A DNA stretch of 34,867 nt from an uncultured Eubacteriales bacterium (GCA_900547295.1 URGK01000019.1:1-34867); one strand, 5' to 3'; counted from the stretch's first letter, positions 16,957 to 25,465 are shown. Notes: generated by a model not told the origin, from the letters alone. Numbers and translations are program-made.

Positions 16957-17691
16957 CTACATGGCTATTCCGCCGTCGATTTTGATTACTTCGCCTGTGA
17001 TGTAATCTGAAAGCGGTGATGACAGGAAGAATATAAGGTTTGCAGCTTCCTCTGCTGTTCCCATTCTCTTCATAGGTATCTGTGCGATTAGCGGATTGTC
17101 TGCAAGATTTGCAGTCATATCTGTCGCAATAAATCCCGGTGCAATAGCGTTGCAGCATACACCTCTTGATGCAAGCTCCTTGGCTGTTGACTTGGTAAGA
17201 CCTATAACTCCTGCCTTTGATGCACTGTAGTTTGCCTGTCCGGCATTTCCCATAATTCCTGAAACTGAAGATACGTTTACTATCTTGCCGCTTCTCTGTT
17301 TGATGAAATAAGGCATACAGTGCTTTATCATATTGAATGTGCCCTTGAGGTTTACACCTATTACGGCATCAAAATTTTCTTCTTTCATCATAGCAATAAG
17401 GCCGTCTCTTGTAATGCCTGCGCAGTTGACAAGAATATCCACTCTGCCGAATTCCTTTGCTATTTCAGAAACAATTTCCTTGCTTCCCGCAAAATCAGCA
17501 ACGTCCGCTCTGTAGGCAATCGCCTGTCTGCCCATTGCTTTTATTTCTTCACATACAGCCTTTGCATCTTCTTCGCTTCCCATATGTATGATTGCGATGT
17601 CGGCACCCTCTGATGCCAGTTTAAGTGCAGCTGCCTTGCCTATTCCCTGACTGCCTCCTGTGATTAAGGCTTTCTTATCTTTTAAAATCAT
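16957..17691 (-). CDS. fabG: 3-oxoacyl-ACP reductase FabG
   Basis: A 244-residue short-chain dehydrogenase that reduces 3-oxoacyl-ACP with NADPH. It has the cofactor motif TGGSQGIG (11-18), NAG at 89-92 and the tetrad Asn114, Ser142, Tyr155 and Lys159 (NYSASKAG). The C-terminus DYITGEVIKIDGGIAM is typical of FabG. Its ATG overlaps the TGA of fabD by a few bases, indicating coupled translation in the fatty-acid operon. Confidence 0.95.
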   Translation of the reverse strand: MILKDKKALITGGSQGIGKAAALKLASEGADIAIIHMGSEEDAKAVCEEIKAMGRQAIAYRADVADFAGSKEIVSEIAKEFGRVDILVNCAGITRDGLIAMMKEENFDAVIGVNLKGTFNMIKHCMPYFIKQRSGKIVNVSSVSGIMGNAGQANYSASKAGVIGLTKSTAKELASRGVCCNAIAPGFIATDMTANLADNPLIAQIPMKRMGTAEEAANLIFFLSSPLSDYITGEVIKIDGGIAM

Positions 17692-18608
17692 TTCTGTCCT
17701 CCTGCTGTTTTTACTGCAAGCTCAAGAGTTTCCTCGTTTTCAACATTAAGCATAGTTATATCCTTTGATATTCTTGTTATCATTTTGGTCAGTCTGCTTC
17801 CCGGACCAACCTCTATGAATGTATCTACGCCGTCTGCTATCATATTTTCTATTGATTTCTGCCACAGTATAGGGCTTACTATCTGTCTGAGCATTGTATC
17901 AGTGTAGCTGCCCTGATATTTCTCGCCTGTGCAGTTTGCATATACAGGTATCTGCGCTTCTGCCACGGAAGCCTGTTCGAATATGTCCTTTAGCTCTGTG
18001 GCCGCGCTCTGCATAAACGGTGAATGAAATCCTCCCGCAACTTCAAGAATGCGGACAAGTCCTCCGTTTTCTTTTACGTCCTGTCCGAACTGTGCAAGCT
18101 GATCTTTTAATCCTGCAACCGATACCTGTCCCTTGCAGTTGAAGTTTACAGGATACACGTTATCATATTTTGATGCAAGCTGATTTATTCTGTCGTCATC
18201 AAGCTTTAAAACAGCCATCATGCCTGTTTCCTGAAGCTCTGAGGCTCTCTGCATTGCAGCTCCTCTTGCAGCTACAAGTCTGACGCCCTCTTCAGGTGTA
18301 AGTGAGCCTGCAAATGTAAGTGCGGCAAGCTCTCCCAGTGAATAGCCTGCAACTGCATCTGCCATAATGCCTCTTTCTTTGAGAGCATATGCGCACGCTA
18401 AATCAACCGCATATACACAAGGCTGCGTAACATCGGTTTTCATAAGCTGCTCTGCATCTGCCTCAAAGCACTGTTTTGAGGTTTCAGGTCTAACACTGTC
18501 GATTTTTTTGAAAAGCTCCGCCGCAGCGCTGCTGCATTTTGAAAGGCTTTCACCCATTCCGGTGTACTGTGCCCCCTGACCTGCAAAAACAAATCCTATT
18601 TTACCCAT
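17688..18608 (-). CDS. fabD: Malonyl-CoA:ACP transacylase FabD
   Basis: A 306-residue acyltransferase that moves malonyl from CoA to ACP. It shows FAGQGAQYTGMG at the N-terminus, the nucleophile Ser90 in GYSLGELAAL, Arg115 in the RGAAMQ segment, and His195 in AGGFHSPFM. It overlaps fabK upstream by 13 nt and fabG downstream by 4 nt. It ends in a TGA stop, one of the genes showing that UGA is not recoded in this genome. Confidence 0.95.
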   Translation of the reverse strand: MGKIGFVFAGQGAQYTGMGESLSKCSSAAAELFKKIDSVRPETSKQCFEADAEQLMKTDVTQPCVYAVDLACAYALKERGIMADAVAGYSLGELAALTFAGSLTPEEGVRLVAARGAAMQRASELQETGMMAVLKLDDDRINQLASKYDNVYPVNFNCKGQVSVAGLKDQLAQFGQDVKENGGLVRILEVAGGFHSPFMQSAATELKDIFEQASVAEAQIPVYANCTGEKYQGSYTDTMLRQIVSPILWQKSIENMIADGVDTFIEVGPGSRLTKMITRISKDITMLNVENEETLELAVKTAGGQK

Positions 18609-19540
18609 TTAGTTAAATCCTCCAGAATTCTTTCTGTGTCACTCATAAGATCTTTGATGATATCTTCACATGATTCTTCTTTAGTAACAAGACCTGCAAT
18701 CTGTCCCGAAAGGAAGCAGCCGTTTTTCTCATCTCCGTCAACTACAGCCTTTCTGAGTGCGCCTGCTGCTTTGTTTTCGAGTTCCTCATCGGATATATCA
18801 GTATATTCAACTTTCTGATAATCTCTTGAGAACGGGTTCTTGATGCTTCTTACAGGGTGACCCAGTCTTCTGCCTGTAACTACTGTAGCTGTGTCGTTTG
18901 CCTTGAGAACTTTGTTTTTGTAGTTCTCATGCACGCAGCATTCGTATGCAGTAAGAAATCTTGTTCCTATCTGTACTCCGCAAGCACCGAGTGCAAGTGC
19001 CGCTGCAACTCCTCTGCCGTCTGCTATACCGCCTGCCGCGATTACAGGGATTGATACTGCATCGCATACCTGCGGCACCAGTGTCATTGTTGCAAGCTCT
19101 CCTATGTGTCCGCCGCTTTCTCCGCCTTCTGCGATTACTGCCGCAGCGCCGCTTCTTTCGGCAAGCTTGGCAAAAGTGACAGACGGAACCACAGGGATAA
19201 CTTTAATTCCTGCTTCGTTCCACTTCTTCATGTATTTTGTAGGGTTTCCCGCGCCTGTTGTAATTACAGCCACGCCCTCTTCCACTGCTATATCGGCAAT
19301 GTCGTCTGCAAACGGGCTTAAAAGCATAATGTTAAGTCCGAATGGTTTATCTGTAAGCTTCTTTGCTTCTTTTATCTGTGTTCTTACATAGTCACCGTCA
19401 GCATTTCCTGCTGCGATGATTCCAAGACCTCCGGCGTTGGAGACTGCAGCTGCAAGCTTTGCATCTGCAATCCACGCCATACCGCCCTGAAAAATCGGAT
19501 ATTCTATTCCGACAAGATTTTCAAGTGTTCCTTTTTTCAT
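18596..19540 (-). CDS. fabK: Enoyl-ACP reductase FabK (FMN-dependent)
   Basis: A 314-residue TIM-barrel flavoprotein of the 2-nitropropane dioxygenase/FabK family. Marks are YPIFQGGMAWIADAKLAAA, SNAGGLGIIAAG, IAEGGESGGHIG and VIAAGGIADGRG. It catalyses the last reduction of each elongation cycle and is the triclosan-resistant alternative to FabI. Its place directly after acpP (stop and start overlap as TAATG) and before fabD is the usual order in Clostridia and streptococci. Confidence 0.95.
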   Translation of the reverse strand: MKKGTLENLVGIEYPIFQGGMAWIADAKLAAAVSNAGGLGIIAAGNADGDYVRTQIKEAKKLTDKPFGLNIMLLSPFADDIADIAVEEGVAVITTGAGNPTKYMKKWNEAGIKVIPVVPSVTFAKLAERSGAAAVIAEGGESGGHIGELATMTLVPQVCDAVSIPVIAAGGIADGRGVAAALALGACGVQIGTRFLTAYECCVHENYKNKVLKANDTATVVTGRRLGHPVRSIKNPFSRDYQKVEYTDISDEELENKAAGALRKAVVDGDEKNGCFLSGQIAGLVTKEESCEDIIKDLMSDTERILEDLTKWVK

Positions 19541-19764
19541 TATTTTGCTGCCTTTTCTTCAACAAAGTTTACAAGGTCTTCGATTGTGTTGAGGTTTCTG
19601 TCCAGGTCAAGCTGAATTCCAAGACCTTCTTCTAATTTCATAACTAATTCAACTGCATCGAGTGAATCGATTCCCAGATCTTCAAATTTTGAATCCTTTT
19701 TGATAGTTGAAACTTCGCAATCTAAGTGTTCTGCTACGATTTCTGCAATCTGATCATATAACAT
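19540..19764 (-). CDS. acpP: Acyl carrier protein
   Basis: A 74-residue acidic protein with the phosphopantetheine site Ser34 in GIDSLDAVELVMKLEE. It carries the growing acyl chain in fatty acid synthesis. It is the first gene of the operon, preceded by a strong ribosome site (AAAAAGGAAGG, about 8 nt from ATG) and the promoter/operator region at 19793-19878. First position suits its need to be the most abundant protein of the pathway. Confidence 0.97.
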   Translation of the reverse strand: MLYDQIAEIVAEHLDCEVSTIKKDSKFEDLGIDSLDAVELVMKLEEGLGIQLDLDRNLNTIEDLVNFVEEKAAK

Positions 19765-19792
19765 TGTTTTTGTACCTTCCTTTTTAATTATT

Positions 19793-19878
19793 GATTAGAT
19801 TTACTAATCTTTAGCTATAACAATAGTTAGTTATTCTAACTATTATCGTATGCTATCATTTTCCACCGCAAATGTCAA
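19793..19878 (-). promoter_or_regulatory. Fatty-acid operon promoter with two TTAG-N5-CTAA operators
   Basis: On the minus strand a perfect -35 TTGACA (19878-19873), a 17-bp spacer and an extended -10 TGA-TAGCAT (19858-19850) make a strong promoter. Just downstream lies a perfect 9+9 dyad AATAGTTAG-N5-CTAACTATT (19822-19844), which covers the expected transcription start. A second dyad GATTAG-N5-CTAATC follows (19793-19809). The two share the core TTAG-N5-CTAA, and their centres are 32 bp apart, about three helical turns. They look like operators of one dimeric repressor controlling lipid synthesis, by position comparable to FabT (MarR family) or FapR. The N5 spacing differs from the Bacillus FapR site. 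The repressor gene is not in the window. Confidence 0.75.
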
Positions 19879-19888
19879 TAGTTACGGC

Positions 19889-19917
19889 AAAAAAAGCGGA
19901 GATGTTACACCATCTCC
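19889..19917 (-). terminator. Terminator of the arginine operon
   Basis: Minus-strand stem GGAGATG / CATCTCC (19917-19911 with 19904-19898), loop GTGTAA, then GC and seven T (19895-19889). It lies 9 nt past the argD stop and insulates the acpP promoter. Confidence 0.9.
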
Positions 19918-19926
19918 ACAAAAAAA

Positions 19927-21093
19927 CTATAATATTTTCTTTAAAATTTCAAGTCCTCTGTCTATTTCCTCATAGGTGATTGTAAGCGGCGGCAGCAGTC
20001 TTACTCTGTCCTTTGCCGTAAGCAGCAGCAGTCCCTCACTCATAGCCTGCGATACTGCATCAGAGGCTTTTTTGTCTTTGAGTTTAAGTCCCATCATAAG
20101 ACCCTTGCCTGTAATTTCCTCAATCTGCGGAATATCTGCAAGCGCCGCTCTGATATATTCTCCCTTGGCTGTCACAGCCTCAAGAAATTCGCTGTCAACC
20201 CTTGAAAGCACCTCAACAACGCCTGCGCATACGACAGGGTTTCCGCCGTAGGTGGTTCCGTGATCTCCCGGCTCCAGCACATCGCAGCACTTCTCGCCGA
20301 ATATGACTCCGCCTACAGGAAGTCCTCCGCCTATACCCTTTGCAAAGGTAACCATATCTGGTTTAATTCCATAATGCTCATAGCAGAACATCCTGCCGGT
20401 TCTTCCGACTCCTGTCTGCACCTCGTCGATTATAAGGAGGATGTCCTTTTGTCTGCACAGCTTCTCCGCAGCCTTTACAAACTCCTCCGAAAGAGCAATA
20501 ACTCCGCCCTCTCCCTGTATCATCTCAAGCATAACAGCGCAGGTATTATCGTCAACCAGTTCCTCAAGCTGCTGTATATTATCAGGTTCGCAGTAAGCAA
20601 AGCCCTCTACAAACGGCGTGAAATACTGATGATAATGATCCTGCCCCGTAGCCGTTATAGTTGCCATTGTCCTGCCGTGAAATGAATTGACAAGAGTTAC
20701 TATTTTATTAAGGCTGTTGCCCTTGACTTTGCTTCCGTATTTTCTGGCAGTTTTGATTGCCGCCTCGTTTGCCTCCGCGCCGGAGTTTCCGAAGAACACC
20801 TTAGACATTCCCGTCTTTGCTGTCAGAAGCTCTGCCGCCTTAACCTGCGGCTCTGTATAAAATAGGTTTGAAATGTGCTGCAGCTTATTAAGCTGCTCTG
20901 TTACCGCCTTTACCCAGCCGTCATCGCAAAAGCCCAGAGAGTTTACTCCTATTCCCGATGTGAAATCTATATATTCTTTGCCGTCATATGATGTGCACAC
21001 CGCGCCCTTTCCCTGCTTTACCGCAAGGTCATATCTGGCATATGTGTTTACTATTTTTTCTTTGTCGGTTTTTTTGATATCAATGCTTTCCAT
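19927..21093 (-). CDS. argD: Acetylornithine aminotransferase
   Basis: A 388-residue class III PLP-dependent aminotransferase converting N-acetylglutamate semialdehyde to N-acetylornithine. Marks are FGNSGAEANEAAIKTARKY, NSFHGRTMATITATGQ, the cofactor Asp in LLIIDEVQTGVGRTG, and the PLP lysine Lys252 in TFAKGIGGGLPVGG. I start it at ATG 21093 (MESIDIKK) because GAGGAG lies about 9 nt upstream; the longer start at 21117 has no ribosome site. It overlaps the end of argB by 14 nt and is the last gene of argC-J-B-D. Confidence 0.95.
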   Translation of the reverse strand: MESIDIKKTDKEKIVNTYARYDLAVKQGKGAVCTSYDGKEYIDFTSGIGVNSLGFCDDGWVKAVTEQLNKLQHISNLFYTEPQVKAAELLTAKTGMSKVFFGNSGAEANEAAIKTARKYGSKVKGNSLNKIVTLVNSFHGRTMATITATGQDHYHQYFTPFVEGFAYCEPDNIQQLEELVDDNTCAVMLEMIQGEGGVIALSEEFVKAAEKLCRQKDILLIIDEVQTGVGRTGRMFCYEHYGIKPDMVTFAKGIGGGLPVGGVIFGEKCCDVLEPGDHGTTYGGNPVVCAGVVEVLSRVDSEFLEAVTAKGEYIRAALADIPQIEEITGKGLMMGLKLKDKKASDAVSQAMSEGLLLLTAKDRVRLLPPLTITYEEIDRGLEILKKIL

Positions 21094-21976
21094 CCCAGTA
21101 TTTCTCCTCTTCATCACTTAATATCGCTGTACCTATACCCTTGTTTGTGAATATCTCCAGAAGCAGACTGTGCGGAATTCTTCCGTCCATTATATGTATT
21201 CTTGTAATGCCGCCCTTGAGCGCATCAATGCAGTTTTGTATCTTAGGAAGCATACCGCCGGATATAACGCCTTTTTCTATCAGCTCCTCCGCTTCGTGAA
21301 CAAACAGCTCCGAAAGTACGGATTCAGGATCATCAGGGTCTTCTCTGACACCCTCAACATCCGAAAGATAAACAAGCTTTTCGGCATGAAGTCCCGTAGC
21401 TATCGCCGCCGCCGCTTCATCTGCGTTTACATTGTAGGTATTAAATTCATCGTCCATTCCCAGCGGGAATATAACCGGGAGAAAGTCCTTTTCGATAAGA
21501 TCCTCCACCAGCTTTGTGTCAACGCTTACTATATCGCCTACAAAGCCTATATCCTTGCCTTCGGGCATTTTCTTTTTTACCTTGATGAGTCCGCCGTCCT
21601 TGCCGCTTATACCTGCCGCATTAACGCCCAGAGACTGCACCTTTGCCACAAGGTCCTTGTTCACCTTTGAAAGCACCATTTCAACCAGCTCCATAGTGTC
21701 ACCGTCAGTCACTCTGAAACCGTCTATGAATTCATGCTCCATGCCTACCTTGTCAACCCATCTGTTTATTTCCTTGCCGCCGCCGTGAACTATGACAGGC
21801 TTGAAGCCTACCAGCTTCAGAAGTACGGCGTCTTTAATAACTTTCATTTTAAGCTCATCATCAAGCATTGCGCTTCCGCCGTACTTGATAACGATTATTT
21901 TGCCGCTGAAACGCTGTATATACGGTAGCGCCTCTATCAGTATCTCCGCTTTATCCAGATATTTCTGTTTTACCAT
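21080..21976 (-). CDS. argB: Acetylglutamate kinase
   Basis: A 298-residue amino-acid kinase that phosphorylates N-acetylglutamate. It has IIVIKYGGSAM, VIVHGGGKEIN, YNVNADEAAAAIA and GVISGGMLPKI, all typical. The N-terminal extension (KAEILIEALPYIQRF) resembles the helix found in arginine-inhibited hexameric forms, so feedback inhibition by arginine is likely. The gene begins 15 nt after argJ and ends in TGA. Confidence 0.95.
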   Translation of the reverse strand: MVKQKYLDKAEILIEALPYIQRFSGKIIVIKYGGSAMLDDELKMKVIKDAVLLKLVGFKPVIVHGGGKEINRWVDKVGMEHEFIDGFRVTDGDTMELVEMVLSKVNKDLVAKVQSLGVNAAGISGKDGGLIKVKKKMPEGKDIGFVGDIVSVDTKLVEDLIEKDFLPVIFPLGMDDEFNTYNVNADEAAAAIATGLHAEKLVYLSDVEGVREDPDDPESVLSELFVHEAEELIEKGVISGGMLPKIQNCIDALKGGITRIHIMDGRIPHSLLLEIFTNKGIGTAILSDEEEKYWDGKH

Positions 21977-21991
21977 AATCTTAATTCCCCC

Positions 21992-23215
21992 TTAGCTTCT
22001 GTATGAGCCGTTTATTTTAACATAATCATAGGTCAGGTCGCAGCCCCACGCAGAAGCGGCAGCCTCTCCCTGATTCATATTTATATCTATTACAAGCTCC
22101 TCCTCGGATAAAATCTCTGTAGCCTTATCCTCGCTGTATTCCGCAGCCTCTGATGCTTTGCATACGGTTACGGAGCCCTTTGCCGAGCTCATTGTCACAT
22201 CTATGTTGTCAACCGCAAAATCGCCCTCGGTATATCCTATTGCGCACAGCACCCTGCCCCAGTTTGCATCCGCGCCAAACATTGCAGCCTTGAAAAGGTC
22301 TGATGATATAACGGATTTGCTTATCTTCTGCGCTGTATATTCATCAGATGCGCCTGTAACGTTACATTCTATAAGCTTTGTTGCTCCCTCTCCGTCTCTT
22401 GCCATTTTCTTTGAAAGGTACACAGTAACCTTTGAAAGCGCTTCGCAGAATATATCAAAGGCTTCGCCCTCGCTTTCTATAGGGCTGTTTTTAGCCATTG
22501 CATTTGCCATAATTATTACTGTATCGTTGGTGGAAGTATCTCCGTCAACGCATATCTGATTAAAGCTTGTTTTGATATCACTGCTTAATGCTTTCTGAAG
22601 CATGGCAGGTGATATATTTACATCAGAGGTTATAAATGAAAGCATTGTTGCCATATTGGGATTAATCATACCGCTGCCCTTGGCAATTCCGCCTATTGTG
22701 CATTTTTTGCCGTCAATTGTAAATTCCACCGCCACTGATTTCGGTATTGTGTCCGTAGTCATTATAGCGGCAGCCGCATCATCAGAGCCGTCATAGGAAA
22801 GAGCCTGCGCAAGTACAGGTATTCCGTTTTCAAAAGGCTCCAGCTTCAGCTTCTCGCCGATTACTCCCGTTGAACATACAGCTATGTCCTCCGGCTTCAG
22901 GTCAAGCGCCTTTGCCGCAAGTCTGCATGTTTCCTCTGCAACCTCGACTCCTCCCGGCGCACAGGTGTTGGCATTGCCGCTGTTGCATATAACTGCCTGA
23001 GCTTTGCCGTCTGCTATGTGAGCTTTGGTAACAGCTATAGGAGCGCCCTTTACCTTATTTGTCGTATATACTGCCGCAGCGCTGCACATACAGTCGCTGA
23101 CTATGAGGCAGAGGTCTTTTTTTGTTTTGTTTTTGCGAAAGCCTGCAACTGTGCCCGCTGCCTTAAATCCCTTGGCACTGCATACTCCGCCGTCTATATA
23201 TTTAATATCACTCAT
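21992..23215 (-). CDS. argJ: Ornithine acetyltransferase / N-acetylglutamate synthase ArgJ
   Basis: A 407-residue self-cleaving enzyme that recycles the acetyl group from N-acetylornithine to glutamate; bifunctional members also use acetyl-CoA. The cleavage and nucleophile residue is Thr190 in KGSGMINPNMATMLSF. NSGNANTC and CSTGVIGEKL are also typical. Its ATG directly follows the argC stop. Presence of argJ means the pathway is the cyclic form, so argE is not needed. Confidence 0.96.
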   Translation of the reverse strand: MSDIKYIDGGVCSAKGFKAAGTVAGFRKNKTKKDLCLIVSDCMCSAAAVYTTNKVKGAPIAVTKAHIADGKAQAVICNSGNANTCAPGGVEVAEETCRLAAKALDLKPEDIAVCSTGVIGEKLKLEPFENGIPVLAQALSYDGSDDAAAAIMTTDTIPKSVAVEFTIDGKKCTIGGIAKGSGMINPNMATMLSFITSDVNISPAMLQKALSSDIKTSFNQICVDGDTSTNDTVIIMANAMAKNSPIESEGEAFDIFCEALSKVTVYLSKKMARDGEGATKLIECNVTGASDEYTAQKISKSVISSDLFKAAMFGADANWGRVLCAIGYTEGDFAVDNIDVTMSSAKGSVTVCKASEAAEYSEDKATEILSEEELVIDINMNQGEAAASAWGCDLTYDYVKINGSYRS

Positions 23216-24139
23216 TTATATAAGTCCTTTCGTTTCATCTATTCCAAGCATTATGTTCATATTCTGCACAGCGGCTCCGCTGGCACCCTTGCCTAAGTTG
23301 TCATAGGTTGCAACTATAAGCGGGTTTTCCTCGCTTCCCTCAACCGATATTTCAAGGCGGTTGCTGCCTGCAAGGCGGTCTGAATATATAAAGCCGTTAT
23401 CACCTGTTGTATCTTTAACGCTTACCATAGGGTTTCCCTCATAGTATTCTCTATACATATCAGTAAGCTCCTTAACCGAGGATATTTCCCTTTTGAGAAA
23501 TCCTCCCGAAAGCGGCACCGTAACCTCCATGCCGCTGAAGAAGTGTCCCACAACCGGCATAAACGACGGTCTGGTTTCAAGTCCTGTAGCTTTCATAATT
23601 TCCGGCAGGTGCTTGTGCTTCTGGGTTATTGCATACTGTCCCGGGCTTCTGACCTGCCTGCAGCTTTCGTAGTCTGCTATCATTTTTTTGCCGCCGCCGC
23701 TGTAGCCTGTAAGTGAGAATACAGAAAACGGATAATCCGCATTTATATATCCCGCCTCAAGCAGCGGTCTTATTATCAGTATTGCTCCTGTGGCGTGACA
23801 GCCGGGAACTGCAACTCTGTTGCTTTCTTTTATCTTCTGTCTTTGTCCCTTTGAAAGCTCCGGCATGCCGTATACCCAGTCGTCGTTTGTTCTGTGGGCT
23901 GTTGAGGTGTCCAGTATCCTGCATTCCGCAGGCGCTGCCGCAGCGATTTCCGATGATGCCGCATCGGGCAGGCATAAAAACGATATGTCCGCTTTTTTTA
24001 TCATTGCAAGTCTTTCATCTAAATCTTTTCGCTTTGCTTCATCTATTCTAATGATGTTTATATCATCTCTCTTTTTAAAGTATTCGTGGATTTTAAGTCC
24101 TGTAGTGCCTTCTGCTCCATCAATAAATACGTTGTACAT
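23216..24139 (-). CDS. argC: N-acetyl-gamma-glutamyl-phosphate reductase, short type
   Basis: A 307-residue NADPH-dependent reductase. The N-terminus MYNVFIDGAEGTTGLKIHEY replaces the longer GxTGYxG form of the 345-residue type, matching the short ArgC class. The catalytic Cys is Cys114 in VPGCHATGAIL. I chose ATG 24139 because AAAGGGG lies about 7-13 nt upstream. A longer frame from 24184 would run into the ARG box and has no ribosome site. First gene of the argC-J-B-D operon. Confidence 0.93.
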   Translation of the reverse strand: MYNVFIDGAEGTTGLKIHEYFKKRDDINIIRIDEAKRKDLDERLAMIKKADISFLCLPDAASSEIAAAAPAECRILDTSTAHRTNDDWVYGMPELSKGQRQKIKESNRVAVPGCHATGAILIIRPLLEAGYINADYPFSVFSLTGYSGGGKKMIADYESCRQVRSPGQYAITQKHKHLPEIMKATGLETRPSFMPVVGHFFSGMEVTVPLSGGFLKREISSVKELTDMYREYYEGNPMVSVKDTTGDNGFIYSDRLAGSNRLEISVEGSEENPLIVATYDNLGKGASGAAVQNMNIMLGIDETKGLI

Positions 24140-24167
24140 TTCTGGCCCCTTTCTTTTTATACAGTTA

Positions 24168-24224
24168 TCTGCATATTTATTCAAATACGCAAATTATTAT
24201 ACACCAATTATTCAGATTATGCAA
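24168..24224 (-). promoter_or_regulatory. Arginine operon promoter with ARG box (ArgR operator)
   Basis: On the minus strand a perfect -10 TATAAT (24201-24196) follows a weak -35 TTGCAT (24224-24219) at 17 bp. Directly downstream at 24185-24168 is TTTGAATAAATATGCAGA, which fits the E. coli ARG box TNTGAATWWWWATTCANW at all but one position and the core of the Bacillus AhrC box. Its position over the transcription start suits repression by ArgR with arginine. The regulator gene is not in the window. Confidence 0.75.
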
Positions 24225-24262
24225 TAGTATTTCGTGTATAACCACAAAATATATGCAAAAAA

Positions 24263-24305
24263 ATATTATACAGACATCACAATATATGTTTTACCTGTAT
24301 AATAT
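24263..24305. repeat. Long inverted repeat upstream of argC
   Basis: Perfect 11-nt arms ATATTATACAG (24263-24273) and CTGTATAATAT (24295-24305) with a 21-nt spacer that itself contains ACAT/ATGT. Each arm contains a TATAAT-like sequence reading outward. The repeat lies between the argC promoter and the small membrane gene at 24362. Function not clear: an operator, a DNA cruciform or an RNA hairpin are all possible. Confidence 0.5.
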
Positions 24306-24318
24306 ACTCTAATTATGC

Positions 24319-24338
24319 AATAAAGCAGTAGAAACTGC
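24319..24338 (-). terminator. Weak terminator-like hairpin after the 63-residue membrane protein
   Basis: Minus-strand stem GCAGT / ACTGC (24338-24325) with a 4-nt loop TTCT, followed by TTTATT. The stem is short, so this is a low-grade call. Confidence 0.35.
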
Positions 24339-24361
24339 ATCAATATTCAAGGATTTTTTAA

Positions 24362-24553
24362 TTATTTCCGCTCTGCGACATTAAGATATATGGCAGGTAC
24401 CACAAATGCCGCCGGCATCATAAACCCTATTATATTACCTGTTGCCATAATAATATCCGTTGAGCCAAACAGTATACAGAATATCTGTCCTGCAAGACAT
24501 GAAACAATCAGCGACAATACAACAAATCCAATACCGTATAATAATTTTTTCAT
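24362..24553 (-). CDS. Small two-helix membrane protein
   Basis: A 63-residue protein beginning MKKLLYGIGF at ATG 24553, preceded by AAAGGAGG 6 nt upstream; a frame from 24571 would place the ribosome site inside the gene. Two hydrophobic segments (about 5-32 and 36-57) and a charged end (NVAERK). I do not recognise it. It has its own likely promoter, an extended -10 TG-G-TATTAT at 24620-24612, so it may be regulated apart from the DUF2089 locus just upstream. Confidence 0.6.
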   Translation of the reverse strand: MKKLLYGIGFVVLSLIVSCLAGQIFCILFGSTDIIMATGNIIGFMMPAAFVVPAIYLNVAERK

Positions 24554-24659
24554 AGCGCCCTCCTTTATCACATTAATATACCCTGTAGAGCCTGTAATTC
24601 TTTTTTATATTATAATACCATTCCCCCTTTTGAGCCGCAAGAGGGTTTAAATTCAAAAC

Positions 24660-24761
24660 CTATGATTTCCTTTTAATTATTATTCTCACCGCTATAACTG
24701 CTGCTGCAATCACTGCCGCAGATGATGAAAGCTGTATTATCGACATTACCGTCTGTGTCAT
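24660..24761 (-). CDS. 33-residue single-helix membrane micropeptide (second copy)
   Basis: Short gene with GAGGGGG about 9 nt ahead of ATG 24761. The peptide is a single hydrophobic helix with an N-terminal MTQT and a basic end KRKS. Aligned without gaps to the 32-residue peptide at 26435-26533 it has about 12 identities, including Met1, Thr4, SII at 7-9, Leu11 and AAVI at 15-18. It lies 35 nt after the 222-residue membrane protein, so it closes the DUF2089 locus. Likely a small membrane regulator or subunit of that system; function unknown. Confidence 0.6.
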   Translation of the reverse strand: MTQTVMSIIQLSSSAAVIAAAVIAVRIIIKRKS

Positions 24762-24796
24762 TTGTCTTAACCCCCTCTTTTATCACTACTGTTAAA

Positions 24797-25465
24797 TTAA
24801 AGATCCATAAGCTTCATATTATTCATATTGTCTTTGCGTCTTTTGCCCGAGCCTGCCAGCCTTGCCGCCGCATATATAATTCCTGTCGGTATACTCACAA
24901 GTATCAGTGCCATCTGTGCAAGCGACAGAATGGGATTTTTTTCCGTAAACATATGCTTTGTATAATATATCCTGTTTATGCTGTCGTCCAGTGACAGCCT
25001 GCCCGTTGAAATGCCGAAATCAATTCCGTCTATCATTTTCTCTGCATATTTATTGTAATAATATCTGTCGGGTATACCGCTGACCGGACAGTCATCATCA
25101 TCTTCCATACTGGGATCAGGATCAAAATCCACTCTGTCAATCAGCACGCCGTCAGCATTTCTGACCTCTATTCCGTTGTAATCAACAACTTCTCCCTGTC
25201 TGTCAAGGCGGAGCTTCAGGCTCATTTCATATCCGTCAGATGTCGTCTGTGTAATGGTTTTAATTTTGCAGCCTGCATACTGCCAGTTCAGACAAATTCC
25301 CAGTACAATCGCTATAACAAGGACTCCAACCGGTATCACAAGTCCGGGTATCCTGCTTTTTTTGAGCGCCAGCTTTTTCTCTGCCAGTATTATCACAAAC
25401 ACTATCGCAATAATTATAAGAACTGCAATAATCATTATTAAAGTTTCTGCAAAGCTCTCTGTCAT
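24797..25465 (-). CDS. Three-helix membrane protein with MxxMDL tail (second copy)
   Basis: A 222-residue protein. Hydrophobic segments lie at about 8-29, 42-62 and 180-202. The 115-residue region between the second and third is polar and very acidic (DFDPDPSMEDDDD) and probably extracytoplasmic. The C-terminal tail is basic and ends KRRKDNMNNMKLMDL. The 209-residue protein at 25774-26403 has the same three-helix plan and ends KRKKSISSMRAMDL. The start overlaps the TGA of the DUF2089 gene (ATGA), so translation is coupled. The acidic loop could bind a metal or cationic peptide; this is a guess. Confidence 0.75.
   Translation of the reverse strand: MTESFAETLIMIIAVLIIIAIVFVIILAEKKLALKKSRIPGLVIPVGVLVIAIVLGICLNWQYAGCKIKTITQTTSDGYEMSLKLRLDRQGEVVDYNGIEVRNADGVLIDRVDFDPDPSMEDDDDCPVSGIPDRYYYNKYAEKMIDGIDFGISTGRLSLDDSINRIYYTKHMFTEKNPILSLAQMALILVSIPTGIIYAAARLAGSGKRRKDNMNNMKLMDL

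Noticed and set aside
22158..22559. Plus-strand frames opposite argJ and argB
   Set aside because: They mirror well-identified enzymes and have no ribosome sites.
24140..24184. ATG at 24184 as the argC start
   Set aside because: The extra 15 residues would be encoded by the ARG box region and the ribosome site itself; MYNVFIDG is the family-type start.
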